NCBI GenBank assembly: GCA_020063565.1
Contig: JAICDB010000015.1
Location: 1 to 57,542, forward strand
Direction: 5' to 3'
Length of the DNA stretch: 57,542 bases
From: Clostridiales bacterium
GTDB lineage: Bacteria; Bacillota; DSM-16504; Desulfitibacterales; JAICDB01
Shown: in pieces, positions 28,657 to 36,242 of the stretch
How the letters are laid out: each line of letters begins with the position of its first letter
How positions within the stretch are numbered: the stretch's first letter is position 1
Position numbers and translations under genes: made by a program
The notes under the pieces: generated by a model
The model's database searches: none
What the model was told of the DNA's origin: nothing
Seen by the model: the letters and a program-made list of their open reading frames with translations, nothing else

Positions 28657-29046
28657 ATGGACAAACTGTATCACAAATTACTGGATGACCTGAAAAAAGA
28701 GGGAAGCTTTGACAAATACTGTGACTACCTGGCTGATATTTATGGAACCATAACTTCCGGTAGCCATTACAGTATGCAAATGGATATGTGCAAAACCTCT
28801 GTTAACGAAAAATCTATGGAAGAATTTTTGGAATACGCTGTACCAAGGGATTTACAGAATAAGTCATTGGAAAAACTTTACTGGATAGCAGAAGCCGAAA
28901 AAGAATATACAGACCAGCCTCTCTATAGAGCCATTGATCGCTATTACCGCATAAACCCTGCATTTTACAATACAAAGGAGGAAGTGCTCCAGGCCGTTCA
29001 TCAGCTGGAGCACTCACATAAAGATAGGGATGGTCTCCTGCATTAA
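28657..29046 (+). CDS. Small protein of unknown function
   Basis: 129 residues, acidic and mostly helical, with many aromatic residues (DKLYHKLLDDLKKEGSFDKYCDYLADIYG; LYRAIDRYYRINPAFYN). No signal peptide, membrane segment or known motif. A GGAGGGGG site precedes the ATG. It follows the L,D-transpeptidase by 12 bases and its stop abuts the Ppx/GppA stop (convergent, 0-base gap). I do not recognise the family. Confidence 0.7.
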   Translation: MDKLYHKLLDDLKKEGSFDKYCDYLADIYGTITSGSHYSMQMDMCKTSVNEKSMEEFLEYAVPRDLQNKSLEKLYWIAEAEKEYTDQPLYRAIDRYYRINPAFYNTKEEVLQAVHQLEHSHKDRDGLLH

Positions 29047-29916
29047 TTACAAATCCAGGATAATACCGTGGAGTATATCTGCTTCACTAACTGTAATTTC
29101 AGCTACATTGAGATCGGTCATGATAACCCATAAAATCAGAGTTCCTGCAACAATAATGTCCGCCCTTTGGGGCTGCAAGCCAGGAACCTTTTTTCTTTGA
29201 GCAAGCGTTAGGCTACAAAGTTCAAAAAATATTTTATCTACATCTTCTTTTTTTAGAATCGAATTGTGTATTTTTCCGGGATCATAAACCTCTAGCTTTT
29301 GTTTAATGGCAGAAAGCGTAGTAATGGTCCCTCCAACACCGACAAAACTTACATCTTTAAATGACTTGACTTTTTCTAAAGTCCCGGACAGCTTTTCCAA
29401 AATTTCAGTAGGCGTAGTGGAGTTTTCAGTACAGTTTACCGCCCCAACTTTAGTACTACTTACGTATATATCCTCCCCAGCAGCACACATTATTTCGGTA
29501 CTTCCTCCACCAATATCTATTACAACCGGGTTGCCGGAGACAGAAACTCCACTAACGGCCCCACGGTAACTAAGGCTTGCCTCTTCCTGACCGGAAATTA
29601 TTTTTACCTTTAACCCCGTTTTTTCTTCTATTGTTTTAATAAAGTCTTCCTTATTATCTGCTTCTCTGGCAGCACTCGTTGCTACTACACCAACCTCTGC
29701 TATATCCCATTTTTCCATGTATTCCAAAAAATCAAACAAAGCTTTGATAGTCCTGTCGATGGCTGCCTTTTTTATAATTCCTGTTTGGGACAAATCTTCT
29801 CCAAGTCTTGTAGTTCTCAAAGCCATCTGTTTCGGTATAACTTTACCAAATACTTTTTCACCTATTAAAAGACGAGAACTATTTGTCCCAATATCTATCG
29901 CGGCATAAAGACTCAT
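29047..29916 (-). CDS. Ppx/GppA family phosphatase
   Basis: 289 residues, the short form with only the two ASKHA subdomains. AAIDIGTNSSRLLIGE opens the protein, VIDIGGGSTEIM is the second phosphate loop, and GVGGTITTLSAI and LQPQRADIIVAGTLIL follow. The predicted role is hydrolysis of polyphosphate or (p)ppGpp; which one cannot be told here. The ATG at 29916 follows GGGAGTG, so the 45-residue upstream extension is rejected. It lies behind the yabR-like S1 gene, with a terminator between. Confidence 0.9.
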   Translation of the reverse strand: MSLYAAIDIGTNSSRLLIGEKVFGKVIPKQMALRTTRLGEDLSQTGIIKKAAIDRTIKALFDFLEYMEKWDIAEVGVVATSAAREADNKEDFIKTIEEKTGLKVKIISGQEEASLSYRGAVSGVSVSGNPVVIDIGGGSTEIMCAAGEDIYVSSTKVGAVNCTENSTTPTEILEKLSGTLEKVKSFKDVSFVGVGGTITTLSAIKQKLEVYDPGKIHNSILKKEDVDKIFFELCSLTLAQRKKVPGLQPQRADIIVAGTLILWVIMTDLNVAEITVSEADILHGIILDL

Positions 29917-30031
29917 AATTACACTCCCTATCAATACCTGAGAGACTTTTACAAAAATAAGTACAGGCAATATGCTATTATGTATGCTATCATAATAAGC
30001 ATGTTCTATACAAGAGTACTTGAAATAAAGT

Positions 30032-30061
30032 AAAAAACTCCCTGTCATCATACAGGGAGTT
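30032..30061 (-). terminator. Terminator after the S1-domain gene
   Basis: AACTCCCTGT and ACAGGGAGTT form a ten-pair stem with six T on the minus strand, ten bases after the stop at 30072. Confidence 0.9.
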
Positions 30062-30071
30062 ACTTATCTAT

Positions 30072-30467
30072 TTAATATCTATTATTGCCCCTTCCGCGTT
30101 TAGACTCAGTATTCTTACGCAAAGCAGCCATTTTTTCGTCGCTTTCTTTCATAAACTTGGCCAACTTATCTTCAAAGGAAATATCATTTTTACGGGAGTG
30201 ATGCTTATGCTTTTTGTTAGCCTTATAATTTGGATCTGCCTGCTTAATTGAAAGGCCTATCTTCCCTCCCTCTTGAATGTTAATTACTTTAACTTTTACT
30301 TTGTCATTTTCCTTGAGGTAATCCTTAACATTTTTTACATAAGTGTCTGCAACTTCAGAAATGTGCACTAACCCAGTTTGACCTCCAGGCATTTCTACAA
30401 AGGCGCCAAAATTAGTAATACCAGTAATAACGCCTTCAACAATGCTACCTACTTCAACGTTGGACAT
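30072..30467 (-). CDS. yabR: S1 RNA-binding domain protein (YabR-like)
   Basis: 131 residues. The S1 fold occupies the first 75: VEVGSIVEGVITGITNFGAFVEMPGGQTGLVHISEVADTYV and KVKVKVINIQEGGKIGLSIKQ. The C-terminal half is basic and low in complexity (KKHKHHSRK; ESKRGRGNNRY), suggesting extra RNA contact. YabR-type proteins bind ribosomes or mRNA; the exact role is unclear. Position after divIC is the standard one in Firmicutes. Confidence 0.9.
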   Translation of the reverse strand: MSNVEVGSIVEGVITGITNFGAFVEMPGGQTGLVHISEVADTYVKNVKDYLKENDKVKVKVINIQEGGKIGLSIKQADPNYKANKKHKHHSRKNDISFEDKLAKFMKESDEKMAALRKNTESKRGRGNNRY

Positions 30468-30533
30468 GCTTAAATAAATTCCTCCTAACTGTACTCTACA
30501 TTAACTTTATTATATAACATGAAAAAAAAACTT

Positions 30534-30956
30534 TCAATCCATAATTTCACCGGCTTGTGGTTTATCAAGGGGGATTACCTTACCCGGCTTGGCCGGGAGA
30601 ATGACTGTCTCTCCCGGTTTCACCAATCCTAATTTTTTCCTGGCTTCTCGTTCTATGTAAGCCTCGCTGTGAAGTTTTTCAATTTCTGCCTGTAATTTCT
30701 GTCTTTCTTCCAAAAGCTCTTTTTTAATAGCCTGGTAATGTGCAATTTCCTTATCCAGTTGAACAATCTGCCAGTAAACCTGTCCAAAGGAGAAAGCAAT
30801 ATAACCTAATAATGCTATTAAAAATATTTTTCCCGGTTTCAATTTAAAACTTATTTTCTTCTTTTTACTCCTTTTATTTTCATAATCTATATCTACATAA
30901 TTGCTACTAATATCCACACCTGCTCGAATACTTCTTTTAACATGAGCATCCTGCAT
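30534..30956 (-). CDS. divIC: Septum formation initiator, DivIC/FtsB family
   Basis: 140 residues. A basic N-terminal cytoplasmic tail of about 55 residues (KRSKKKKISFKLKPGK) leads into one membrane segment (IFLIALLGYIAFSFGQVYW) and a coiled coil (IVQLDKEIAHYQAIKKELLEERQKLQAEIEKL). The end carries AREKLGLVKPGE-like ARKKLGLVKPGETVIL, the FtsB/DivIC signature. It acts in the divisome outside the membrane. The ATG overlaps the stop of the HTH gene by one base. Confidence 0.93.
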   Translation of the reverse strand: MQDAHVKRSIRAGVDISSNYVDIDYENKRSKKKKISFKLKPGKIFLIALLGYIAFSFGQVYWQIVQLDKEIAHYQAIKKELLEERQKLQAEIEKLHSEAYIEREARKKLGLVKPGETVILPAKPGKVIPLDKPQAGEIMD

Positions 30957-31186
30957 TATTCTTCACCCTCTCCTTCATTTGCAAAAAGGCCTAAGCTATC
31001 TCCCGGCATAACAATTACCACTTGATACCCCTTAGTGCGGGCACGCCCGTATAAAGTGGCCACCGTACTTGTACTTATCCCCAGCTGTTTCGCCACTTTT
31101 TCATTGGAATAACCCATTTCCTTCAGGGTAACTACTTGCCTTTCCCGAAAGCTTAGTTTTTCCGCACCTCTAATTTCAATTTGCAT
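30956..31186 (-). CDS. Small HTH protein (sigma-70 region 4-like)
   Basis: 76 residues. KLSFRERQVVTLKEMGYSNEKVAKQLGISTSTVATLYGRARTKGY is a complete helix-turn-helix of the sigma-4/LuxR type and fills most of the protein. The tail (VIVMPGDSLGLFANEGEGEE) is acidic. The gene is translationally coupled to divIC and preceded by the DnaA-box cluster. Such small HTH proteins are found at this place in some Peptococcaceae. The targets are unknown; control of its own operon is plausible. Confidence 0.75.
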   Translation of the reverse strand: MQIEIRGAEKLSFRERQVVTLKEMGYSNEKVAKQLGISTSTVATLYGRARTKGYQVVIVMPGDSLGLFANEGEGEE

Positions 31187-31218
31187 TGCTACCAGCCCTA
31201 TATTCCATTTTATGGTAG

Positions 31219-31342
31219 TTATACACAGCTTTATCTACAAATAGTGGATAATTTAACTACAAAATTGCTACAAAATAGGTTTTCTCCACAGGAAACGCTA
31301 CTTCCTGCTTCAAAAAGGAAAATATTAAAAAAGTTATCCACA
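31219..31342. promoter_or_regulatory. Cluster of DnaA-box-like sites upstream of the HTH-divIC-yabR unit
   Basis: Within 124 bp there are TTATACACA (31219-31227), TTATCTACA (31231-31239), TTATCCACT on the minus strand (31243-31251), TTCTCCACA (31282-31290) and TTATCCACA (31334-31342). The first and last match the consensus TTATNCACA fully; the others differ at one base. The first three start at 12-base steps. The surrounding DNA is AT-rich. It may be a DnaA-responsive regulatory or titration site. Confidence 0.6.
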
Positions 31343-31363
31343 GAATTGCTGCTTTTTTTGCAA

Positions 31364-31406
31364 AACAAAAAAAAGCTACTTCTTTTCAATCTTTCTCAGT
31401 AGCTTT
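31364..31406 (-). terminator. yabQ terminator overlapping the yabQ 3' end
   Basis: On the minus strand, AAAGCTACT and AGTAGCTTT form a nine-pair stem with a 17-base loop, followed by eight T. The last codons of yabQ lie inside it. It separates yabP-yabQ from the HTH-divIC-yabR unit. Confidence 0.75.
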
Positions 31407-31882
31407 CTTAGAAACTTTTTGGGAGACAATTTATTTGCCAGCTTCCTAAAAACTCTAATTCTTTCTATTTTTCTTTTAAAGAATACCAAGGGTATTTTGA
31501 TAATTTTTAAAGGAAATACCAAAATCTTCATTATCAATCTAATAATTCCCAATAGCCCTTGATATATTTTAGATATTAGAAGGAATAGTTTATCAAAAAG
31601 AAATAAAAAATAAGAGCTTAGTAGCTTTTTATAAAATAAAACACCGATACCTATACCTATAAAAACATAAAACCTTACTTCACCCCAGTTGGCATAAAGG
31701 AGGACTGCAAAGGCGACTGTAGTAAGAATTACCCATACTAAAAAATCACCCAGGGCCGTACACACCTTCCCGGGCTTAATGTATTTACGTAATATTGCAT
31801 AAAAATCAAATGTTAAACCTGTTAGTACTCCTAAAAGAACAGTCATTAGAAAGGCAAAAATCTGGTCATCAACTGGAGTCAT
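31376..31882 (-). CDS. yabQ: Spore cortex biosynthesis protein YabQ
   Basis: 168 residues. Three to four membrane helices come first (IFAFLMTVLLGVLTGLTFDFY; FLVWVILTTVAFAVLLY; FYVFIGIGIGVLFYKKLL), then a long, strongly basic tail (RKIERIRVFRKLANKLSPKKFLRK). In Bacillus, YabQ is a membrane protein needed for the spore cortex. It lies 19 bases after yabP in the conserved order. Confidence 0.88.
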   Translation of the reverse strand: MTPVDDQIFAFLMTVLLGVLTGLTFDFYAILRKYIKPGKVCTALGDFLVWVILTTVAFAVLLYANWGEVRFYVFIGIGIGVLFYKKLLSSYFLFLFDKLFLLISKIYQGLLGIIRLIMKILVFPLKIIKIPLVFFKRKIERIRVFRKLANKLSPKKFLRKLLRKIEKK

Positions 31883-31901
31883 ATAATATCCCCCGTATCT
31901 A

Positions 31902-32168
31902 TTACTTCAATATTCGTTTCAAGATATTTTTAGTTCTCGCTCCTTGTTCTTCAGTGTAGCTTAAGCTTTCTATATGCCCGGTTGCTTCCAGCTTTCCTTC
32001 ATCTAAATTTAACCCTTTTATATTTAACTCTTCGCCTTTAATAATCAAGTTCCCCATGCTGGTCTGTAAAAAAATATGTTTATCATCATAGTTATCTACA
32101 TGTCTAACACCGCTAACACTAATCCACTCACGATTTTTAATAATTATATTGTTTCCCATGGATTCCAT
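31902..32168 (-). CDS. yabP: Sporulation protein YabP
   Basis: 88 residues, a YabP/YqfC-fold protein: IIIKNREWISVSGVRHVDNYDDKHIFLQTSMGNLIIKGEELNIKGLNLDEGKLEATGHIESLSY is typical throughout. It acts in the mother cell during sporulation and is normally cotranscribed with yabQ. The ATG at 32168 fits GGGGGAAG; a second ATG three codons on is possible. The intergenic 32169-32247 may carry a sporulation promoter, which I cannot define. Confidence 0.88.
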   Translation of the reverse strand: MESMGNNIIIKNREWISVSGVRHVDNYDDKHIFLQTSMGNLIIKGEELNIKGLNLDEGKLEATGHIESLSYTEEQGARTKNILKRILK

Positions 32169-32247
32169 GAAGGTCTTCCCCCTTTCCGTACCTTTCCATA
32201 AATTTTTATGCGAAAAAGTGCGAGAAAATAACTTATATAATAAAAAA

Positions 32248-32274
32248 GAAGCAGCTATTTTAAATAGCCACTTC
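32248..32274 (-). terminator. Terminator after the aminotransferase gene
   Basis: On the minus strand, GAAGTGGCTATTT and AAATAGCTGCTTC form an imperfect stem followed by six T. It ends the selenium-cluster transcript before yabP. Confidence 0.75.
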
Positions 32275-32294
32275 CTTTGTCCTACGATCGGTAA

Positions 32295-33455
32295 TTATTT
32301 TTGAGCCAGTATGTCACCTAAACTATCCAGGATATATTCAACTTCTTCTGCAGTTGAAAAAATTCCAAAACTGAAGCGCAGAGTACCCTCAGGAAAACTT
32401 TCTATGGTTTGATGAGCACAGGGCGCACAATGCAGACCTGAACGGGTCATAATACCGTATATTCTGTCTAAGATGAAGCTCACTTCTCCTGCATCATACC
32501 CTTCCATATTGATGGATACGGTAGACGTCTGCTGCGCTGCATCCTGCGGACCATAAATAATGACCTTATCAGATAGTTCCTGTAGTCCTTTCAAAAAGAG
32601 GCGGGTTAATTTCTCCTCATGCGCTCTGATATCATGTACACCGCGCCTTAGTATCCAGTCAAGGGCTGCATTTAAACCTGCTATTCCCATAGTGTTCGGT
32701 GTACCGCTTTCAAATTTGTCCGGCATAAAATCAGGGTGCGTCAATAGGTCTGACTTGCTTCCCGTACCCCCGTGGACAGTTGTAAATATCTCCTGAACAG
32801 CCCTTTCACTTAAATAACATCCTCCCGTTCCCTGGGGACCCAACAGGCCTTTATGGCCTGTAAAGGCCAGAACATCGGCCTTTATTTCTTTAGAATCTAT
32901 AGGCAGCACACCTGCCGTTTGAGCGCAATCCACAACATAAAATATCCCTTTACTTGCCGCAATTTCACCAACTTCCTTTACCGGCATTATGGTTCCTGTT
33001 ACATTTGAAGCATGCGTTATGACTATCATTCTTGTATCCGGTCTGATTGCTTTTTCAAATTCATCCTGAGGTAACAAGCCTTCTTTGGTGCACTGAACCA
33101 TGGTAAGTTCAATGATTCCTGAGTCTTCCAGAGCCTTTAAAGGCCTGGCAACTGCATTATGTTCCATACTGCTTGTAACAACATGGTCTCCTTTTTTTAA
33201 AAAACCCTTCAGCACTGAATTTAATGCATGGGTTACATTGAGACTAAAAAAAACATTATTTTGCTTATCACCGTTAAAGAGTCTGGTAATTTTTTGACGG
33301 GCGGAAAAAATTATCCTGTCAGCCTCCAAGCCCAGTGAATAACCTCCCCTGCCAGGGCTTGTACCAATTTCTTTCAGATAATGTTCCATGGCTTCCCACA
33401 CTTCAGGGGGCTTGTGTTTTGAAGTAGCTGCATAATCAGCATAAACCTTATGCAT
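32295..33455 (-). CDS. Cysteine desulfurase-like aminotransferase class V (EF2568 type)
   Basis: PLP enzyme of the NifS/SufS fold, 386 residues. The PLP lysine is in AFTGHKGLLGPQGTGG (near residue 205). SMEHNAVARPL and VDCAQTAGVLPID form the cofactor site. The mobile-loop cysteine is in RSGLHCAPCAH (near 350). Members of this subgroup occur with selD, YedE and YedF and are thought to release selenium or sulfur for selenium metabolism. That matches the yedE/tusA/DUF3343 genes beyond the LysR gene. It follows that LysR gene by 16 bases on the same strand. Confidence 0.88.
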   Translation of the reverse strand: MHKVYADYAATSKHKPPEVWEAMEHYLKEIGTSPGRGGYSLGLEADRIIFSARQKITRLFNGDKQNNVFFSLNVTHALNSVLKGFLKKGDHVVTSSMEHNAVARPLKALEDSGIIELTMVQCTKEGLLPQDEFEKAIRPDTRMIVITHASNVTGTIMPVKEVGEIAASKGIFYVVDCAQTAGVLPIDSKEIKADVLAFTGHKGLLGPQGTGGCYLSERAVQEIFTTVHGGTGSKSDLLTHPDFMPDKFESGTPNTMGIAGLNAALDWILRRGVHDIRAHEEKLTRLFLKGLQELSDKVIIYGPQDAAQQTSTVSINMEGYDAGEVSFILDRIYGIMTRSGLHCAPCAHQTIESFPEGTLRFSFGIFSTAEEVEYILDSLGDILAQK

Positions 33456-33471
33456 GGCAAATTCCCCTTTC

Positions 33472-34425
33472 TTAAAAAGGTTGTTCGTTCGAATCCTTCG
33501 CCGCCTTGAACTTCTCGTGTCTCTCGTGCTCCTTTTCGAACACTCGCGTTAAATATTCAATAAATTTTTCACAGATGGGAGATAATGTCCTGTCTTTATG
33601 GTAAATTAAATAAAAATCTCTGGTTAAATCCAAGCCGCTAATTGCATATGCTTTGACATAACCGCTTTCGATATAGTCCCCGGCTGCCCTTTCGGAAACT
33701 ATAGCAACTCCCAAACCGTACCTCACTGCTTGCTTAACCGCTTCCGTGCTGTCAAAGGTGGAAACAATCTTTGCTCCTTTTAAGGAAAGTCCTTTATCTT
33801 CCAGGGCGCTTTCCAGTACCCGCTGGGTTCCTGAACCGGGATTTCTCATAATTAAATTTTGGTTAAGGATATCCTCGATATGCATTGAATTATTTTCTAT
33901 TGCATAATTGTTAGGAGTAATCAAAACTAAATTATCTTTTGCTATTGAAACATAGCCTAATTTAGCATCATGAAATCTTGCCCCCAAAAACCCAACTTCC
34001 ATTTCACCGCTCGATACCTTCTCCGCAACCTTTTCTGAATTTTCCTGAAATACCCGGAAGAAAACACCGGGATACTTATTTTGAAATTTTCCTATTAAGG
34101 AGGGTACAATATATTGAGCCGGCACGGTACTTGCTGCAACCTTTATTGTTCCCTCCATTTTGGAAAAATGTATATTTATATCATTAATTGCCTTCTCTCT
34201 TACCGCCAGAAGTTCCAATGCCCAGAAGTACAGCTTTTCCCCGGCAGGAGTCAATACTATATCCTTGCCCAAGCGGTCAAAGAGCTTAACCTTCAGCTCC
34301 TTTTCCAGAGTTTGAATATGAGTGCTGACTGTCGATTGGCTGAGGAAGATTGCTTCTGCAGCTTTCGAAAAGCTTTTATGCTGAACTACATTAACAAATA
34401 CGTAGATATGATGAAAATCAAACAC
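33472..34425 (-). CDS. LysR-family regulator, selenium-metabolism type
   Basis: 317 residues. The winged HTH (FSKAAEAIFLSQSTVSTHIQTLEKELKVKLFDRLGKDIVLT) is at 18-60. The substrate-binding domain (about 90-295) follows and resembles CysB/CysL-like regulators. The last about 23 residues (RVFEKEHERHEKFKAAKDSNEQPF) are encoded by interspersed repeat copy C, so the original C-terminus has been replaced. It reads away from yedE, so the shared 160-bp interval probably holds its sites. GTG at 34425 follows AGGTGG; an upstream GTG overlaps that site. It likely controls the adjacent selenium genes. Confidence 0.85.
   Translation of the reverse strand: MFDFHHIYVFVNVVQHKSFSKAAEAIFLSQSTVSTHIQTLEKELKVKLFDRLGKDIVLTPAGEKLYFWALELLAVREKAINDINIHFSKMEGTIKVAASTVPAQYIVPSLIGKFQNKYPGVFFRVFQENSEKVAEKVSSGEMEVGFLGARFHDAKLGYVSIAKDNLVLITPNNYAIENNSMHIEDILNQNLIMRNPGSGTQRVLESALEDKGLSLKGAKIVSTFDSTEAVKQAVRYGLGVAIVSERAAGDYIESGYVKAYAISGLDLTRDFYLIYHKDRTLSPICEKFIEYLTRVFEKEHERHEKFKAAKDSNEQPF
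33495..33543. repeat. Interspersed repeat, copy C (left arm, inside lysR 3' end)
   Basis: 49 bases identical to 17723-17771 on the other strand and one base different from 304-352. In the LysR frame it codes for VFEKEHERHEKFKAAK. Only the left arm is present. The rest of the element is missing. Confidence 0.85.
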
Positions 34426-34591
34426 TTTGACCACCTGCCTTTAAGTTCAAGTATTTCACTTTCAATTTAAAATGTCAATGCTATTATCTATTCTTTCTAT
34501 AAAAACCATTGTAATTATCTATTTTAAATATTACTAACTAGCCAAATGCCCATTATAATTAAACTAAAGTAAATTTTGGGGAGGTAGGAGA

Positions 34592-35689
34592 ATGTATAAG
34601 AAATTTATTATTGTTGCAGGATTAATTGTCGGAATTTTAGGTGTTTTACTTGTCAAGTTAGGTAACCCACCTAACATGGGAGTTTGCGTTGCCTGTTTCT
34701 ACCGTGACATTGCAGGAGCTCTGGGACTTCACAAAGCAGCAGTTGTCCAGTACATTAGGCCGGAAATTTTAGGATTTATCCTGGGTGGATTTATTACAGC
34801 ATTTATTCTCAAGGAATTTAAGCCAAGGGGCGGCTCTTCTCCCTTCTTAAGATTTATCCTGGGATTTTTCGTAATGGTTGGCGCTCTGGTCTTTTTAGGA
34901 TGCCCGTTGAGAATGGTTTACAGATTAGCCGGCGGGGATTTAAATGCCGTGGTAGGACTTTTAGGTTTCATTGTAGGGATTTACATAGGAATTCAATTCC
35001 TGAAGAAAGGATTTACTCTCGGCAGAAGCTACCCACAAAAAAATGCCAATGGTTATGCACTGCCTGTAATTGCTATCTTACTTCTCATCTTTGTCTTAAT
35101 AAAGCCTGCATTTATAGCTTTTAGCGAGAAGGGCCCCGGCGCTATGCATGCTCCGGTCATAATCTCACTTGCCGCAGGCCTGATTGTCGGATACTTAGCA
35201 CAACGAAGCAGGCTCTGTATGGTTGGGGGCATTAGAGACGTTTTACTCCTGAAAGATTTCCATCTTATTTCAGGCTTTGTCGCCATCTTTATAGCCGCAT
35301 TGATAGGAAATATAATTTTCGGAAGTTTCAACCCCGGTTTTGCAGATCAACCGATCGCACATAACAACGGTGTGTGGAATTTCCTGGGGATGCTGCTGGC
35401 GGGTTTAGGTTCCGTATTACTAGGGGGGTGCCCTTTAAGACAGTCTATATTAGCAGGCGAAGGAGACAGCGACAGTGCAATTACAATTATGGGCTACTTG
35501 GTTGGGGCTGCTTTTGCGCATAATTTCAGCCTGGCTGCAAGTCCTAAAGGAGTTCCGGCCGGCGGTCAGATAGCGGTAATAATCGGTTTGGTTGTAGTAT
35601 TTGCTATAGGGTTTTCCGGCTGCTTGGTTCCGGCATTTAAAGCTCAAAAAAGTTCTTCAGTGAAAGGTGGGGTTACCGGTGGCAACTAA
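34592..35689 (+). CDS. yedE: YedE-family putative selenium transporter
   Basis: 365 residues, about ten membrane helices in two related halves. Paired GCPLR motifs (FLGCPLRMVYRLAGG near 110 and LGGCPLRQSILAGEG near 280) and extra cysteines (VCVACFYRDIAGALG near 30; RLCMVGGIRD near 210) mark the YeeE/YedE family of sulfur/selenium compound channels. The presence of both halves, the C-x-x-C-type start and the neighbours fits the selenium-trait YedE. The GGGGAGGTAGGAG site gives the ATG. The stop overlaps the tusA-like gene. Confidence 0.9.
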   Translation: MYKKFIIVAGLIVGILGVLLVKLGNPPNMGVCVACFYRDIAGALGLHKAAVVQYIRPEILGFILGGFITAFILKEFKPRGGSSPFLRFILGFFVMVGALVFLGCPLRMVYRLAGGDLNAVVGLLGFIVGIYIGIQFLKKGFTLGRSYPQKNANGYALPVIAILLLIFVLIKPAFIAFSEKGPGAMHAPVIISLAAGLIVGYLAQRSRLCMVGGIRDVLLLKDFHLISGFVAIFIAALIGNIIFGSFNPGFADQPIAHNNGVWNFLGMLLAGLGSVLLGGCPLRQSILAGEGDSDSAITIMGYLVGAAFAHNFSLAASPKGVPAGGQIAVIIGLVVVFAIGFSGCLVPAFKAQKSSSVKGGVTGGN

Positions 35690-35891
35690 AGTAGATGCCA
35701 GAGGACGTTCATGTCCTGAGCCTGTTTTGATGACAAAGCAAGCAATTGAAAGCGGAAATGTCGATCTGGAAGTAATAGTGGATACTGAAGTGGCAAAGGA
35801 TAATATTATAAGATTTGTTAAAAATAAAGGATTTAAAGTTAACTATGAAGAAAATAATAATGAGATACACTTATTTATAAGAAGTGTTTGA
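35679..35891 (+). CDS. TusA-like sulfur/selenium carrier
   Basis: 70 residues. VDARGRSCPEPVLMTKQAI holds the conserved CPxP cysteine that carries persulfide or perselenide. It is equivalent to the N-terminal domain of selenium YedF, here without the DsrE-like second domain. The GTG at 35679 follows AAAGGTGGGG and overlaps yedE by 11 bases. The stop codon lies inside a short piece that looks like joined ends of the interspersed repeat (35884-35906). Confidence 0.9.
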   Translation: MATKVDARGRSCPEPVLMTKQAIESGNVDLEVIVDTEVAKDNIIRFVKNKGFKVNYEENNNEIHLFIRSV

Positions 35892-35906
35892 AAAAACATC
35901 CTCTTA
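35884..35906. repeat. Possible excision footprint of the interspersed repeat
   Basis: GTGTTTGAAAA (left terminus of the family) is directly followed by AACATCCTCTTA (right terminus of copy A, reverse strand), with no interior. This could be what remains after excision or internal deletion. It provides the TGA stop of the tusA-like gene. Confidence 0.4.
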
Positions 35907-35935
35907 TAAGCAAATAGTTTGAACTGGGTGATAAA

Positions 35936-36202
35936 ATGTACTATGTGATTACTTTTCCTTCAACATATCAAGCTATTAATTTTGAATCATTCTATAAAGA
36001 CACCGACCTGGATTTTACCCTCATGCCCGTGCCAAGAGAAATCAGCTCAAGCTGCGGAATTGCTGCAAGAATAAAAAATTTAAAACAGGATAAACTCTCA
36101 GAGGTAGTAAAAACAGTTCAGGAAAACGGCATTGAGATTGAAGAAATATATAGTATGAAGAAGGAAGGAAAAAAGCACATTGTAGAAAAAATTGCAATGT
36201 AA
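35936..36202 (+). CDS. DUF3343-like protein
   Basis: 88 residues. MYYVITFPSTYQAINFESFYKDTDLDFTLMPVPREISSSCGIAARI is the DUF3343 pattern, with a conserved SSCG near residue 38. These small proteins accompany selenium-metabolism and sulfur-transfer genes. The cysteine suggests a carrier role, which is inference. It lies 45 bases after the tusA-like gene and ends at a strong bidirectional terminator. Confidence 0.82.
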   Translation: MYYVITFPSTYQAINFESFYKDTDLDFTLMPVPREISSSCGIAARIKNLKQDKLSEVVKTVQENGIEIEEIYSMKKEGKKHIVEKIAM

Positions 36203-36203
36203 A

Positions 36204-36235
36204 AAGATGTCCGGTTTTATATTCCCGGGCATCTT
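36204..36235. terminator. Bidirectional terminator between DUF3343 and spoIID
   Basis: AAGATGTCCGG and CCGGGCATCTT form a stem with T-rich sequence after it on both strands. It separates convergent genes. Confidence 0.85.
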
Positions 36236-36242
36236 TCTTTTT

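Noticed and set aside
34426..34591. LysR binding sites (repeated ATTATCTATT) between lysR and yedE
   Set aside because: The two matches are AT-rich and not arranged as a T-N11-A dyad, so I did not list them as a feature.
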